Part shown: positions 18,530 to 26,534 of the stretch, in pieces
Layout: each line of letters opens with the position of its first letter
Numbering within the stretch: position 1 is the stretch's first letter
Assembly (NCBI GenBank): GCA_947175295.1
Contig: CAMWMK010000014.1
Span: forward strand, 1-51,626
Length of the DNA stretch: 51,626 nucleotides
Source: an uncultured Porphyromonadaceae bacterium
Lineage (GTDB): Bacteria > Bacteroidota > Bacteroidia > Bacteroidales > Muribaculaceae
Direction: 5' to 3'
Position numbers and translations under genes: made by a program
The notes under the pieces: generated by a model
The model's database searches: none
Told to the model about the DNA's origin: nothing
Seen by the model: only the letters and a program-made list of their open reading frames with translations

Positions 18530-19516
18530 ATGACTGACACTCCACAATCGAATTCCACAGCTGCCGATGCGGCTCCCGCTGCCGGACAAGCTGCCGTGAA
18601 GGCCGAAAAGCATGGTCGCCTTGTCGGCAACCTATCTATGTTTGTGGCCAAGACCTTCTCAGGTTTCAACGAAAACGCCCTCAAATACCTGCTCCCGCAT
18701 TGGATGAATGCATTTTCCGGAGTTGTCATCCGCCTTGGCTTCGGATCCCTCTTCTTCTGGATTCTCGGCTGGGTTCGTCCGGACAAGACCGAAAAAGTGA
18801 CGGTGCGCGACCGTCTTCTGCTTCTTCTCACAGGCATCATATGCGTCTTCGGCTATATGTATACCCTGCTTATCGGCCTTACCTACACCACGCCGATTTC
18901 ATCTTCGATCTTCATAGCACTGCAGGGAACGGTGGTCTACATCATCTGCCTCATCCTCCGCACCGACCGCCTCTCTACAGGGCGCCTCATCGGCATCGTG
19001 TTGGGCATAGCCGGAGCGTTGGTATGCGTGCTGACCCAGAAGCACAGCGATGTGGCTTCGAATCCATTGCTCGGAAATATGTTCTGCATGATGTCTACAA
19101 TCCTTTTCAGCTCCTATCTGGTGATAGAGAAGAGATTCCTCAAGCGTCTCAGCAACGCTACCGTAAGCAAATACACTTTCTCGGGAGGTCTGCTCGCCGG
19201 TATAGTAGTCGTTCTCATCTCAGGCCAGTGGTATGCCCCGGTACTCTCCACTCATATCTTCTCCACTCCATTCCTCGTGCTTGCATTCGTACTTTTCTTC
19301 CCTACCTCCATCAGCTACCTGCTGACGGATATCGGCCTTAAGAAACTGCCGGCCACGGTAGTGGGCCTCTACGCCAACTGGATCCTCATCGTAGCCGCCA
19401 TCGTCAGCTACATCCTCGGCCAGGACAGGTTCTCCTGGTGGCAGATCCTCTCCATCGTCCTCATCATCGCCAGCGTCTGCCTCGTCGAAAGCGCCGAAGC
19501 CAAAGACAATAAGTAA
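18530..19516 (+). CDS. EamA/DMT-family membrane transporter
   Basis: 328-aa inner-membrane protein of the drug/metabolite transporter superfamily. A hydrophilic, Ala-rich N-tail (about 1-32) precedes roughly ten hydrophobic helices in two EamA repeats. The repeat boundaries show as the segment ending TGRLIGIVLGIAGALVCVL and the final segment WWQILSIVLIIASVCLVE. The substrate cannot be read from sequence; relatives export amino acids or metabolites. It stands alone, with 197 bp upstream that hold no gene and several T-runs. ATG 18530 is the first start in frame. Confidence 0.88.
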   Translation: MTDTPQSNSTAADAAPAAGQAAVKAEKHGRLVGNLSMFVAKTFSGFNENALKYLLPHWMNAFSGVVIRLGFGSLFFWILGWVRPDKTEKVTVRDRLLLLLTGIICVFGYMYTLLIGLTYTTPISSSIFIALQGTVVYIICLILRTDRLSTGRLIGIVLGIAGALVCVLTQKHSDVASNPLLGNMFCMMSTILFSSYLVIEKRFLKRLSNATVSKYTFSGGLLAGIVVVLISGQWYAPVLSTHIFSTPFLVLAFVLFFPTSISYLLTDIGLKKLPATVVGLYANWILIVAAIVSYILGQDRFSWWQILSIVLIIASVCLVESAEAKDNK

Positions 19517-19567
19517 TACGACTGGCTGCGTATAAGGATAGTTATGGCTCCAGCATAGAAGAATTAT

Positions 19568-19598
19568 TTTGAGATGTGAAAATAATTATTTACTTTTG
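19568..19598 (+). promoter_or_regulatory. Promoter of the ATPase/ExK module (-33 TTTG, -7 TACTTTTG)
   Basis: TTTG at 19568-19571, a 19-bp spacer and TACTTTTG at 19591-19598 match the Bacteroidota housekeeping promoter. The predicted start point is about 20 bp before ATG 19621, so the two-gene module has its own constitutive-looking promoter. Confidence 0.7.
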
Positions 19599-19620
19599 CA
19601 GGTGAAAATCCGCTAAAGTC

Positions 19621-20628
19621 ATGATACAATCCATCAGCCTGAGAAATTTCGGTCCCATAGAGGACTTGGACGTACGCAATTTAGGTAGAATGAATCTCTT
19701 GATCGGTCCAAACCGTTCAGGCAAGACTCTTATGCTTAAAGCCCTTTATTGCGCTCAGCGTACGATTGAACTGACAGGAAGAGGTAAGAATCCAAAGAGC
19801 GATAAGGAAATCCTCGCGTCGAAGCTTTACTGGACCTTTCAGGTGGAAAAACTCGGTCAACTGGTGAGGAAACCTAATAATGGCGCTCTTCAGTTCTCTA
19901 TGACGGAATCCGATGGCAATGTATTCGAGTATTCCTTCGGTCCGGAGACAGAGACAAAGATTGTAAAGCTTGAAGGGGAGTCTGATTCAAGAACGTCCAA
20001 TTCTGTTTTCATACCTGCCAAGGAAGTGCTGTCGCTCATCAGCGTCATTAAGGAATACCATGACGTGAAGATGGAATTTGGATTTGATGAGACATACTAT
20101 GACCTCGCAATGGCCCTTACTCCTACCACTAAGGGAAAGATTTCCAAGCCATTCATGGATGCGAGAGAACGATTGGAATCTGCCTTAGGCGGCCATATCG
20201 TCTATTCAAAGGATAGGCAGATGTGGCAATATGTCCAAGGAAAGTATACCTACGACATAAACATTACATCGGAAGGAACTAAGAAGATTGCTATCTTTGA
20301 CACACTGATAGGCAATCACTTCCTGACAAAAGACTCCATTGTTTTTATCGATGAGCCTGAGTCTGGACTTCATCCTGGACTCTTGATTGAGCTGCTGGAT
20401 ATTATCGGGCTGCTTGCGGACTACGGTATGCAGTTCTTCATTGCAAGCCATTCATATTTTGTGATTAAAAAGCTGTACCTTTTAGCCAACACACTGAAGA
20501 TATCAATTCCGGTTATGTCCTTTGATAAGGACGGAAGGGTGGAGGTCAGTGATCTGAAGGAGGGTATGCCTGAAAATCCAATTATTGACCAATCCGTCAG
20601 GCTTTACGAAGAGGAATTATCGCTATGA
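19621..20628 (+). CDS. ABC/OLD-like AAA ATPase of a two-gene module (possible defence ATPase)
   Basis: 335-aa soluble ATPase of the RecF/SMC/OLD-like group (AAA_15/AAA_21 type). It starts ISLRNFGPIEDLDV, then Walker A GPNRSGKT (29-36), a signature-like TSEGTKKIA (216-224), Walker B IVFIDEP followed by ESGLHPG (240-253) and the H-loop IASHS (274-278). No TOPRIM or nuclease domain is fused, and the middle is short, so the whole protein is a compact nucleotide-binding head. Stop and next start overlap in ATGA, implying translational coupling. Base composition is clearly more AT-rich than the PUL genes, a sign of transfer. ATPases of this class pair with effectors in systems such as PARIS and Septu; the role here is inference. 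Confidence 0.85.
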   Translation: MIQSISLRNFGPIEDLDVRNLGRMNLLIGPNRSGKTLMLKALYCAQRTIELTGRGKNPKSDKEILASKLYWTFQVEKLGQLVRKPNNGALQFSMTESDGNVFEYSFGPETETKIVKLEGESDSRTSNSVFIPAKEVLSLISVIKEYHDVKMEFGFDETYYDLAMALTPTTKGKISKPFMDARERLESALGGHIVYSKDRQMWQYVQGKYTYDINITSEGTKKIAIFDTLIGNHFLTKDSIVFIDEPESGLHPGLLIELLDIIGLLADYGMQFFIASHSYFVIKKLYLLANTLKISIPVMSFDKDGRVEVSDLKEGMPENPIIDQSVRLYEEELSL

Positions 20629-21224
20629 TCCGATTCACTGAATCCGGCATGGAGTTTGAGTTTGCCGAAGACAATTGCTTCCGTATAGAAGAAGATCCTC
20701 TTGTAAAAAGGTCTCAGTGTAAAAGCACATCAAACAATATGGCTTGTGAATGTATAAGCTTCATTGAGGGTCATCACTGTTTTATAGAAGCGAAAAGATC
20801 AGTGCCCCGTAAAGCCGACGGGAAGGTAGGAGTGGTATCTTTGAATGGCGCCCCATTGCCCAAGACATGGGAAATATACGACAACTACCAGCATTTCCTA
20901 CGCTCCATATGCAAGAAGTTTATAGATTCCTTCTATATTCTACAGGCCATTTCAGAAGGACGCCATGGACGACAGAGAAAAGAGGATTTGTCCTTAAAGG
21001 AAAAATGTGTCAATTTAGATAGAATACGCTTCATTCTCATCATAAATTTTCCTGTGGAAAAGAATGTTGAGAAGCAGGAGTTGGTCACACTGACGGAAGC
21101 CCTTAAAAACGAGATGAGACCTTTCTTGAAGATCTGGAAAATCCACGATTCGTCAGTAAAGGTACTTCTTCCTATAGATGCTAAAACTAAATTGAATATA
21201 CCAATAAGTAGCTGTTCAAATTAA
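20625..21224 (+). CDS. ExK-motif protein coupled to the ATPase (possible PD-(D/E)xK-like effector); 3' end formed by a MITE
   Basis: 199-aa protein I do not recognise as a named family. The N-terminal third is beta-rich and contains CECISFIEGHHCFIEAKRS: acidic residues followed by Glu55-Ala-Lys57 inside a hydrophobic strand, the look of the (D/E)xK part of a restriction-like nuclease. The C-terminal half has helices and a strand FILIINFPV. There is no signal peptide or membrane helix. Its start overlaps the ATPase stop by 4 bp, so the two almost certainly work together. The last seven codons and the TAA lie in the terminal inverted repeat of the element at 21205, so the native C-terminus may be altered or shortened. 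Nuclease function is inference from one motif. Confidence 0.7.
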   Translation: MIRFTESGMEFEFAEDNCFRIEEDPLVKRSQCKSTSNNMACECISFIEGHHCFIEAKRSVPRKADGKVGVVSLNGAPLPKTWEIYDNYQHFLRSICKKFIDSFYILQAISEGRHGRQRKEDLSLKEKCVNLDRIRFILIINFPVEKNVEKQELVTLTEALKNEMRPFLKIWKIHDSSVKVLLPIDAKTKLNIPISSCSN

Positions 21225-21402
21225 AACGATACAATAAAAGTTCATGTCATGAATAGGATCTCGCACATCATCCGCTTGTCGATTCCTACCGCTTTGGCCT
21301 TGATGTTCATTGACGATGCCCACATCGCTCATTCGCTCCGCGGCCAAATCGCCTTGGAATCGTCAGAGCGGCTGATATGCGTTTAATTTGACCAGCTACT
21401 TA
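21205..21402 (+). mobile_element. MITE-like palindromic element, copy 1 (198 bp)
   Basis: Begins TAAGTAGCTGTTCAAATTAA and ends with the inverted form TTAATTTGACCAGCTACTTA, i.e. terminal inverted repeats of about 20 bp with one mismatch. Inside, the two halves are again largely complementary (CATCATCCGCT near 21267 against AGCGGCTGATATG near 21367), so the whole element can fold into one long hairpin. It has no ORF. A second copy lies inverted at 40479-40675, with roughly 93% of positions identical. TA at both outer ends would fit a TA target duplication. It supplies the stop codon of the preceding gene. Confidence 0.85.
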
Positions 21403-21642
21403 ATGGTCTGAATCTATCATAGGCAACTTGTAGGCAAGTTAATGTTATTTATTAATTTGTTGATATTAAGGGTTATTAGCTGATTGCTAAATCATGTATA
21501 GTACTTGTCGGCAAGTTATAGGCAAGTTAGATTATCCCCATGATGGGATATATCTCATGTATCTAAAAAATAATTACAAAATGCTTTGGTAGAAGGAAGC
21601 CTGTTTTCTTAGGTTATCATAGTGAAAGGCCAGTCTTAAAAT
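21403..21642. repeat. AT-rich gap with repeated ACTTGnnGGCAAGTTA sites
   Basis: 240 bp without a gene. ACTTGTAGGCAAGTTA at 21426-21441 and ACTTGTCGGCAAGTTA at 21503-21518 differ at one base and lie 77 bp apart; a third partial copy TAGGCAAGTTA is at 21519-21529. Each full copy is itself an inverted repeat (ACTTG and CAAGT around a 4-nt centre). The pattern resembles protein-binding sites of an integrase or regulator, but no such gene is in the window. Confidence 0.55.
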
Positions 21643-21674
21643 AAAAAAAGCATCCCACCCGGGATGCTTTTTAT
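21643..21674 (-). terminator. Terminator of the beta-glucan PUL operon
   Basis: AGCATCCC and GGGATGCT around a short loop, with an A-run on the left and a T-run on the right, 24 bp past the GH5 stop codon on the minus strand. It could act in both directions. Confidence 0.85.
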
Positions 21675-21697
21675 TCTTTTTATTATGGTGTCATCAC

Positions 21698-22954
21698 TTA
21701 CTTCGGCATCGTGAGGCCAATCGATTCGATATAGCCCACCTGCGGGGTGCAGTTCTCGAAGCGCGACTGCCGGATGAACTTGTCGAGGGCCGCCTGCGCC
21801 TTGGCGCGGTCTGGCTTGGCCTCGCGTATCTCCGCGTAGGTATGATGGGGAGCCTCCGCAAAGCGCATCACTTCCTCCCATTCCTCGGGCATCGTCACGC
21901 CCACCATGCAGCTATTGTCTTTCTTCTTGTAGGGCCAGAAGGTGTAGCCGATATTGTTGTCCTTCATCACCTTCACGAAGTCGGCCTGCCATTCGTCGGT
22001 GTTATGGCCTATCTCTCCCATATACATCGGGCGCCCGCTCTTGTCGCGGAAGTCGATAAACGACTGGATGGCCTCAGCCGTGGCCGGACCGCCGTAGCGG
22101 TGGCAGGTAAACATGATTTGCGGGTCATAGTCGGTGTCTTTCAACGGTTCGAAGTTGCTGTTCCACTGCGGAGCTCCGATCAGGATCACATGGTCGGGAT
22201 CCACCTCGCGGATGGCGGCCACCGCCCGCTTGTGGAGCGGCTCAAGCTTCGAGTTCAGTTCGTCCTGATTCTCGAAATAGGTCGCGATCGGCTCGTTGAT
22301 CAGCTCATAGCCGAGTATTGTCTCCTCGTCCTTGTAGCGGTCGGCGATGGTACGCCAGATGTCGCAGAACTGCTGCTGGCTCTTCTCGCTCTCCATGAGC
22401 CAGGGATAGCCGTATGAATCGTCGATGTTGTCGCCGGTCTGCCCGCCGGGGGCGTCATGCATGTCGAGGATGAGGTAGAGGTCGTTGGCCTTGCACCAGC
22501 TCACTACGCTGTCGATCCTCGCGAAACCATCCTGGTCTTTGGTCAGCCCCATATAGTCTTCATCGGTGAAGAGCTTGTAGTGGAAGGGGAGGCGGATGGT
22601 GTTGGCCCCCGTCGATGCGATGAAGTCTACGTCGGCCTTGGTGATGTAGTTGTCCTTGAATGCAGCCCAGAACTCCGCCGCCTTGTCGGGGCCTACGAGT
22701 TCGCTGACGAGTTCGTTGATCTGGCGCGGAGCGTTCATGCGCTGGAAGCCGAACATATATCCTTCCGGATTGAGCCAGTTGCCGAGGTTGGTACCGGTGA
22801 TGAAGAATTTGGAGCCGTCCGGCTTCACGAGGTCCTTCCCGCTGACCTGAATGAATCGGTCTTTGTTTGATGTCGTGCTCTCAGCCGCCTTGTCGCCGCA
22901 GCTCCATGCCATGGGTGCGAGCAGAAGGGAGAGGAGGGTCTGTTTGAGTTTCAT
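21698..22954 (-). CDS. GH5 glycosidase, lipoprotein (beta-glucan PUL)
   Basis: 418-aa retaining glycosidase with lipoprotein signal (APMAWSC, Cys19). The barrel begins VKPDGSKFFITGTNLGNWLNPEGYMF. The acid/base is in GYELINEPIA (Glu221) and the nucleophile in MYMGEIGHN (Glu314). Other active-site residues of the family are present (RLPFHY, LDMHDAPGG, HRYG). The GTNLGNWLNPEGYMF start recalls the exo-beta-1,3-glucanase/cellulase branch of GH5, so it probably acts on beta-glucan oligosaccharides released by the GH16 enzyme. Exo or endo action cannot be decided. It is last in the minus-strand operon, after a hairpin behind the SGBP gene. Confidence 0.88.
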   Translation of the reverse strand: MKLKQTLLSLLLAPMAWSCGDKAAESTTSNKDRFIQVSGKDLVKPDGSKFFITGTNLGNWLNPEGYMFGFQRMNAPRQINELVSELVGPDKAAEFWAAFKDNYITKADVDFIASTGANTIRLPFHYKLFTDEDYMGLTKDQDGFARIDSVVSWCKANDLYLILDMHDAPGGQTGDNIDDSYGYPWLMESEKSQQQFCDIWRTIADRYKDEETILGYELINEPIATYFENQDELNSKLEPLHKRAVAAIREVDPDHVILIGAPQWNSNFEPLKDTDYDPQIMFTCHRYGGPATAEAIQSFIDFRDKSGRPMYMGEIGHNTDEWQADFVKVMKDNNIGYTFWPYKKKDNSCMVGVTMPEEWEEVMRFAEAPHHTYAEIREAKPDRAKAQAALDKFIRQSRFENCTPQVGYIESIGLTMPK

Positions 22955-22974
22955 AAAGGTATTGTTTAAAATTG

Positions 22975-23001
22975 AAAGCCCCCGGCGGATGCCGAGGGCT
23001 T
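22975..23001 (-). terminator. Hairpin between SGBP and GH5 genes of the beta-glucan PUL
   Basis: In the minus direction AAGCCCTCGGC, a 4-nt loop, then GCCGGGGGCTT with one or two imperfect pairs. The T-tract is weak (TCAATTTT), so it may attenuate rather than end transcription. The other PUL has a terminator at the same place. Confidence 0.65.
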
Positions 23002-23024
23002 GATGGATAGTTTTCTCGGATTTC

Positions 23025-24950
23025 TTATTTCGCTATCTGCATGCGGATGTTGGAAACCGTGATGTTGGCTTTTCCGGGGGCGCCTGCGTAGTCCATGCAG
23101 ACCTGAAGGTTCTTGGTGTCGATGCCCTGCTTGTTCTTGAAGTAGTAGAGATAAGGCACGCCTGCCTCTACGTCGACACGGTCAGTTCCGAAGGCCACAT
23201 TGTCGTCAGTGTCGGTATCCTCGCCGAGCGAGTCGCCCTTCTGGATCTTGACTGTCACGCCATTGATGTCTTTGTCAGACTCGATGGTCAGCATGAAGTC
23301 ATACTTGTTGTCGGCCGAAGTCTCTACGTTGGTCCAGACATGCACCTGACCCTGCCACTGGGTGTCGCCGAATCCTTCGGGAGCGATGAAGCTGTAGCCG
23401 TCCTCGAGGAAGATTATCTCCGGCTGGGTGATGGCGTCGGCGCTCCAGTTGCCGTCGGCAAACCATGTGGAATATTTCACTACTTCAAAGCCTGCGAAGA
23501 TGTTGTCGGCATCGGAGATCACGGGTGCGTTGGCAGCTGCCGGAATCACTGTGCCGTCGTCATACTGATGCTCCTTGAATACGATGTTGCTTACCTCGAT
23601 GTCGCAGTCGCCGTAGCCGCCGAAGTCGAAGGCGATCTTGAGGGTGCCGTCGAAGCCCTCTACGTCGGAGAACCATACGATCGAACCGTTAGGATCTACA
23701 TCAACGCGGTCTTCCGTGAAGAATGTGCCGTCGTCGCCGAGTTTCTGCACCTTGACTGTCACTGCGCCTGCCTTGGGGACATTGACGTTGCAGGAGAAGT
23801 CGTATGTGATGCCGGAGTGAACCTCGATATCGGTCTCCACATGCACCTGACCCTGCCACTGGTCGTTGCCCATCTCAGCGGGGGTATGGAACTTGATGCC
23901 CTTGTTGGCTGTCAGTTCCACACTTGGCTGATTCGGAAGCTCGTTCCAGCCGCCGTCGGCAAACCAAGTGGAAGCAACCGTGACTACAGCGTCTTTCCAG
24001 AGGTTGTGCTCGAAGTCATACTTGAAGCCGGTAGTAGTCACGTCAGCCTCAGCCTTCGGAGCGATGATATACTGCCAGGAGATTCCGTCGAGATCCTGAA
24101 CGAGGGTGATGGAGTTTCTGCTGAAGTTTGTAATCCTGTATTTCGGATTTGCAAAACCTTCCTCAGAGGGGATGTAAGGGAAGGGAGTGTCGGCTGGAAG
24201 CACGAGATAGAGGTTGGCTCCTTCCGGGGAAAGGGTGAATGTTGAGTTCACTACGTGTGCCGCTACACGGAAGTCTTCGTCATTTTCCGGATTGTTGACT
24301 TCATATCCGGGAAGGGAGTTGACTCCCTTGTTGACATAGAATGTGCCGGATGTACCCGGATCATATACGTATGAACCCTCTGTCTCCGAACCAGTATTGC
24401 CGAAAGTAAGGACGTTAGCATATACGCCTTCCGCCTCCTTGGCGCCGGGGCCTCCGTTCCACCATTCGGTGGGATTGGAAGCCGGACCGCAGCCCATGTT
24501 GCCGTCGGCGGTTCCGTCTACGGCCCATTCCTTGGTCGAGCCGTTGGTAAGGGCTGTCATGTAAGGAACGAAGTCGAAGATGGTCTTGTCGATGTGGATG
24601 CTGCCCATGACCGAGCCTTCCGACACGCCGTTGGCGTTGCCCACCTTCATCTCTACGGGATAGTCTCCCGCGATGGTGATGAGGTCGCGGTAGGTGAGGG
24701 CAGTCGAGGGGCGGGTGCTTTCGTTGACATACCAGATGGGATATACTCCCTTGGCGTTCTGTCCGTCCTTGTCGAGGATGTTTAGCTCTACGTTGTTGAG
24801 TTCGTCTACAGTGATTCCGATCTGATAGTCGGAAGCCTGCGGAAGTCCCGCCATCGAAGGCTGGAAGTTAGGCTCGGTAGAGCAAGAGCCCATGGCGAGC
24901 ATCACTCCCGCCATTGAGGCGAAGCCTAAGATTTTATTTGTAGTCTTCAT
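23025..24950 (-). CDS. Surface glycan-binding lipoprotein with duplicated C-terminal binding domain
   Basis: 641-aa lipoprotein (GSCSTEP, Cys23). An N-terminal Ig/SusE-like part (about 35-125) is followed by a middle domain with EWAVDGTADGNMGCG and a Trp pair (TEWWNGG, about 140-300). Then come two homologous beta-sandwich domains at about 322-458 and 489-638. Both carry STWFADGxW (327-335 and 494-502) and QWQGQVHV (364-371 and 531-538), offset by exactly 167 residues, and end in xxxVSNIxx. They resemble CBM4/9-type modules. It follows susD by 27 bp and is expected on the cell surface binding beta-glucan. Confidence 0.82.
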   Translation of the reverse strand: MKTTNKILGFASMAGVMLAMGSCSTEPNFQPSMAGLPQASDYQIGITVDELNNVELNILDKDGQNAKGVYPIWYVNESTRPSTALTYRDLITIAGDYPVEMKVGNANGVSEGSVMGSIHIDKTIFDFVPYMTALTNGSTKEWAVDGTADGNMGCGPASNPTEWWNGGPGAKEAEGVYANVLTFGNTGSETEGSYVYDPGTSGTFYVNKGVNSLPGYEVNNPENDEDFRVAAHVVNSTFTLSPEGANLYLVLPADTPFPYIPSEEGFANPKYRITNFSRNSITLVQDLDGISWQYIIAPKAEADVTTTGFKYDFEHNLWKDAVVTVASTWFADGGWNELPNQPSVELTANKGIKFHTPAEMGNDQWQGQVHVETDIEVHSGITYDFSCNVNVPKAGAVTVKVQKLGDDGTFFTEDRVDVDPNGSIVWFSDVEGFDGTLKIAFDFGGYGDCDIEVSNIVFKEHQYDDGTVIPAAANAPVISDADNIFAGFEVVKYSTWFADGNWSADAITQPEIIFLEDGYSFIAPEGFGDTQWQGQVHVWTNVETSADNKYDFMLTIESDKDINGVTVKIQKGDSLGEDTDTDDNVAFGTDRVDVEAGVPYLYYFKNKQGIDTKNLQVCMDYAGAPGKANITVSNIRMQIAK

Positions 24951-24977
24951 TTTGTCTGTCTGTTGGGTGAGAGTGAA

Positions 24978-26504
24978 TTACTGGAAATAAGCGTCATTCT
25001 GCTTCAGTGTGCCGTGGCAGATATCGATTTCCGACTGCGGGAAGGGGAGATACTTCTTGTTGTCGGTGTAGTTGCCGGTGCGGTCGTCGAGATACTCGTG
25101 GCCCTCCACAAGATAGTCTTTTGCAAGACCTGTACGGATGAGGTCCCAGTAGCGCTTGCCTTCGCCAAGGAACTCCCATGCGCGCTCTTGAATGATGTTG
25201 TCGAGTGTAGCGGGTACTGATCCAAGGCCGGCGCGTGCGCGTACCATGTCGAGATACTGCTGTGCGTTGGGCGAGCCGAGTTCTGCGGCGTTGAGCAGTG
25301 TCTCCGCATAGCGGTAGAGACGGAGGTTGTTGTTGTAGTTGAGGATGGCGTCGGCGATATTGCCTGCGTTGCCGCCGATCTTGCCTGCATACTTGGCGAG
25401 GAAGTAGCCGGTGTCCTGATATCCCACGTTGTATGATCCCGGTTCGGGCTGCCAGATAGAGGCGTCACGGCGGGTATCGGCAGGATCGTAGGAGTCGTAG
25501 GTAGACTTGCGAACTGTGCCGAAGCCCCAGCCCGTGTTGTCATGGATGCCGTCGCGTGAATCATAGCCTCGCGGAAGGATCATGCCGGGCACTACGGTGC
25601 CGCCTGCTGTTCCGCCCCAGCTCCAGTTACGGCCGCCGAGATAGTCTGAGTAGTTGATCTCCCATACGGATTCGTTACACCATTCTCCGGTGACATCCCA
25701 GATGGATGCGAAGTCGCTGGCGAGCTGATATTTGCCGGAGCTGATGATTTCCTCCATATATTTCAGGGCGGTTGACTTGCGGTTGGCGTCGTTCTGATAC
25801 ATCACTACCTCTGCATAAAGCATGTAGACGAAGTGCTTGGTCACGCGGCCCAGTTCCGAGCCCGTGCATTTCTCGGGCAGACGGTTTAATTCGATTACCC
25901 TCTCGAGGTCCTGCATGATGAATTCATACACTTCATCGGCCGAGTACTGAGTGGCGAGATAGCCGTTGTCGGCGCTCAGGGCCTGGTCGTAGTATGGAAT
26001 ATTGCCCCACCAGTGCCACAGATAGTTGTAGAAGAAGGCGCGGAGGGCCAGCACCTGCGACTCGTAGTATTCGCGGTTGGCGAGTTCCTGGTCTGTCTTT
26101 GGCTCCCAGTAGTTGTACATGTACCTGAGGGCGTCGATACAGCGCTTTACGCCGGAATATGCATTCGAGTAGTTGGTGTCGAGCACGACAGTAGCGGTTG
26201 TGTTGAAGTTGAAGACTGTCTTCCACTGGTTCATGTCGTTGACGTCGCCGCCGCCCGGCAGCACCTGATCGGCAATCACTTCCGGATAGATGTTCATGCC
26301 GCAGTAGTTGTTGGCGTAGTCAAACCAGTGCAGAGGGTCGTAGGCGGCTACGACGGCCTGCTGTATGTTGTCTTCTGTCTTATAGTAGTCCTCTACGGTG
26401 TCCTGCGTGTTGTTGGTGATGTCGAGCCATTCGCTTCCGCAGGAAGTGAGGCCGAGTCCCATCGCCGCAACGGGAAGGAGGAATAGTTTTTTATTTAGTT
26501 TCAT
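24978..26504 (-). CDS. SusD-like lipoprotein (beta-glucan PUL)
   Basis: 508-aa RagB/SusD-family lipoprotein, partner of the SusC gene 30 bp upstream. Lipobox GLTSC (Cys22). The mature start SEWLDITNNTQDTVEDYYKTEDNIQQAVVAAYD and the C-terminal signature IIQERAWEFLGEGKRYWDLIRTG then KYLPFPQSEIDICHGTLKQNDAY are classic for the family. Length is normal. It is complete, although the SusC it should cap has an in-frame stop. Confidence 0.95.
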   Translation of the reverse strand: MKLNKKLFLLPVAAMGLGLTSCGSEWLDITNNTQDTVEDYYKTEDNIQQAVVAAYDPLHWFDYANNYCGMNIYPEVIADQVLPGGGDVNDMNQWKTVFNFNTTATVVLDTNYSNAYSGVKRCIDALRYMYNYWEPKTDQELANREYYESQVLALRAFFYNYLWHWWGNIPYYDQALSADNGYLATQYSADEVYEFIMQDLERVIELNRLPEKCTGSELGRVTKHFVYMLYAEVVMYQNDANRKSTALKYMEEIISSGKYQLASDFASIWDVTGEWCNESVWEINYSDYLGGRNWSWGGTAGGTVVPGMILPRGYDSRDGIHDNTGWGFGTVRKSTYDSYDPADTRRDASIWQPEPGSYNVGYQDTGYFLAKYAGKIGGNAGNIADAILNYNNNLRLYRYAETLLNAAELGSPNAQQYLDMVRARAGLGSVPATLDNIIQERAWEFLGEGKRYWDLIRTGLAKDYLVEGHEYLDDRTGNYTDNKKYLPFPQSEIDICHGTLKQNDAYFQ

Positions 26505-26534
26505 TTCGATAATCGTTTTAAGTTGGTATGCAGT

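Noticed and set aside
21205..21402. CRISPR array or riboswitch at the palindromic element
   Set aside because: There is no spacer-repeat periodicity; terminal inverted repeats and an inverted second copy show a transposable element.
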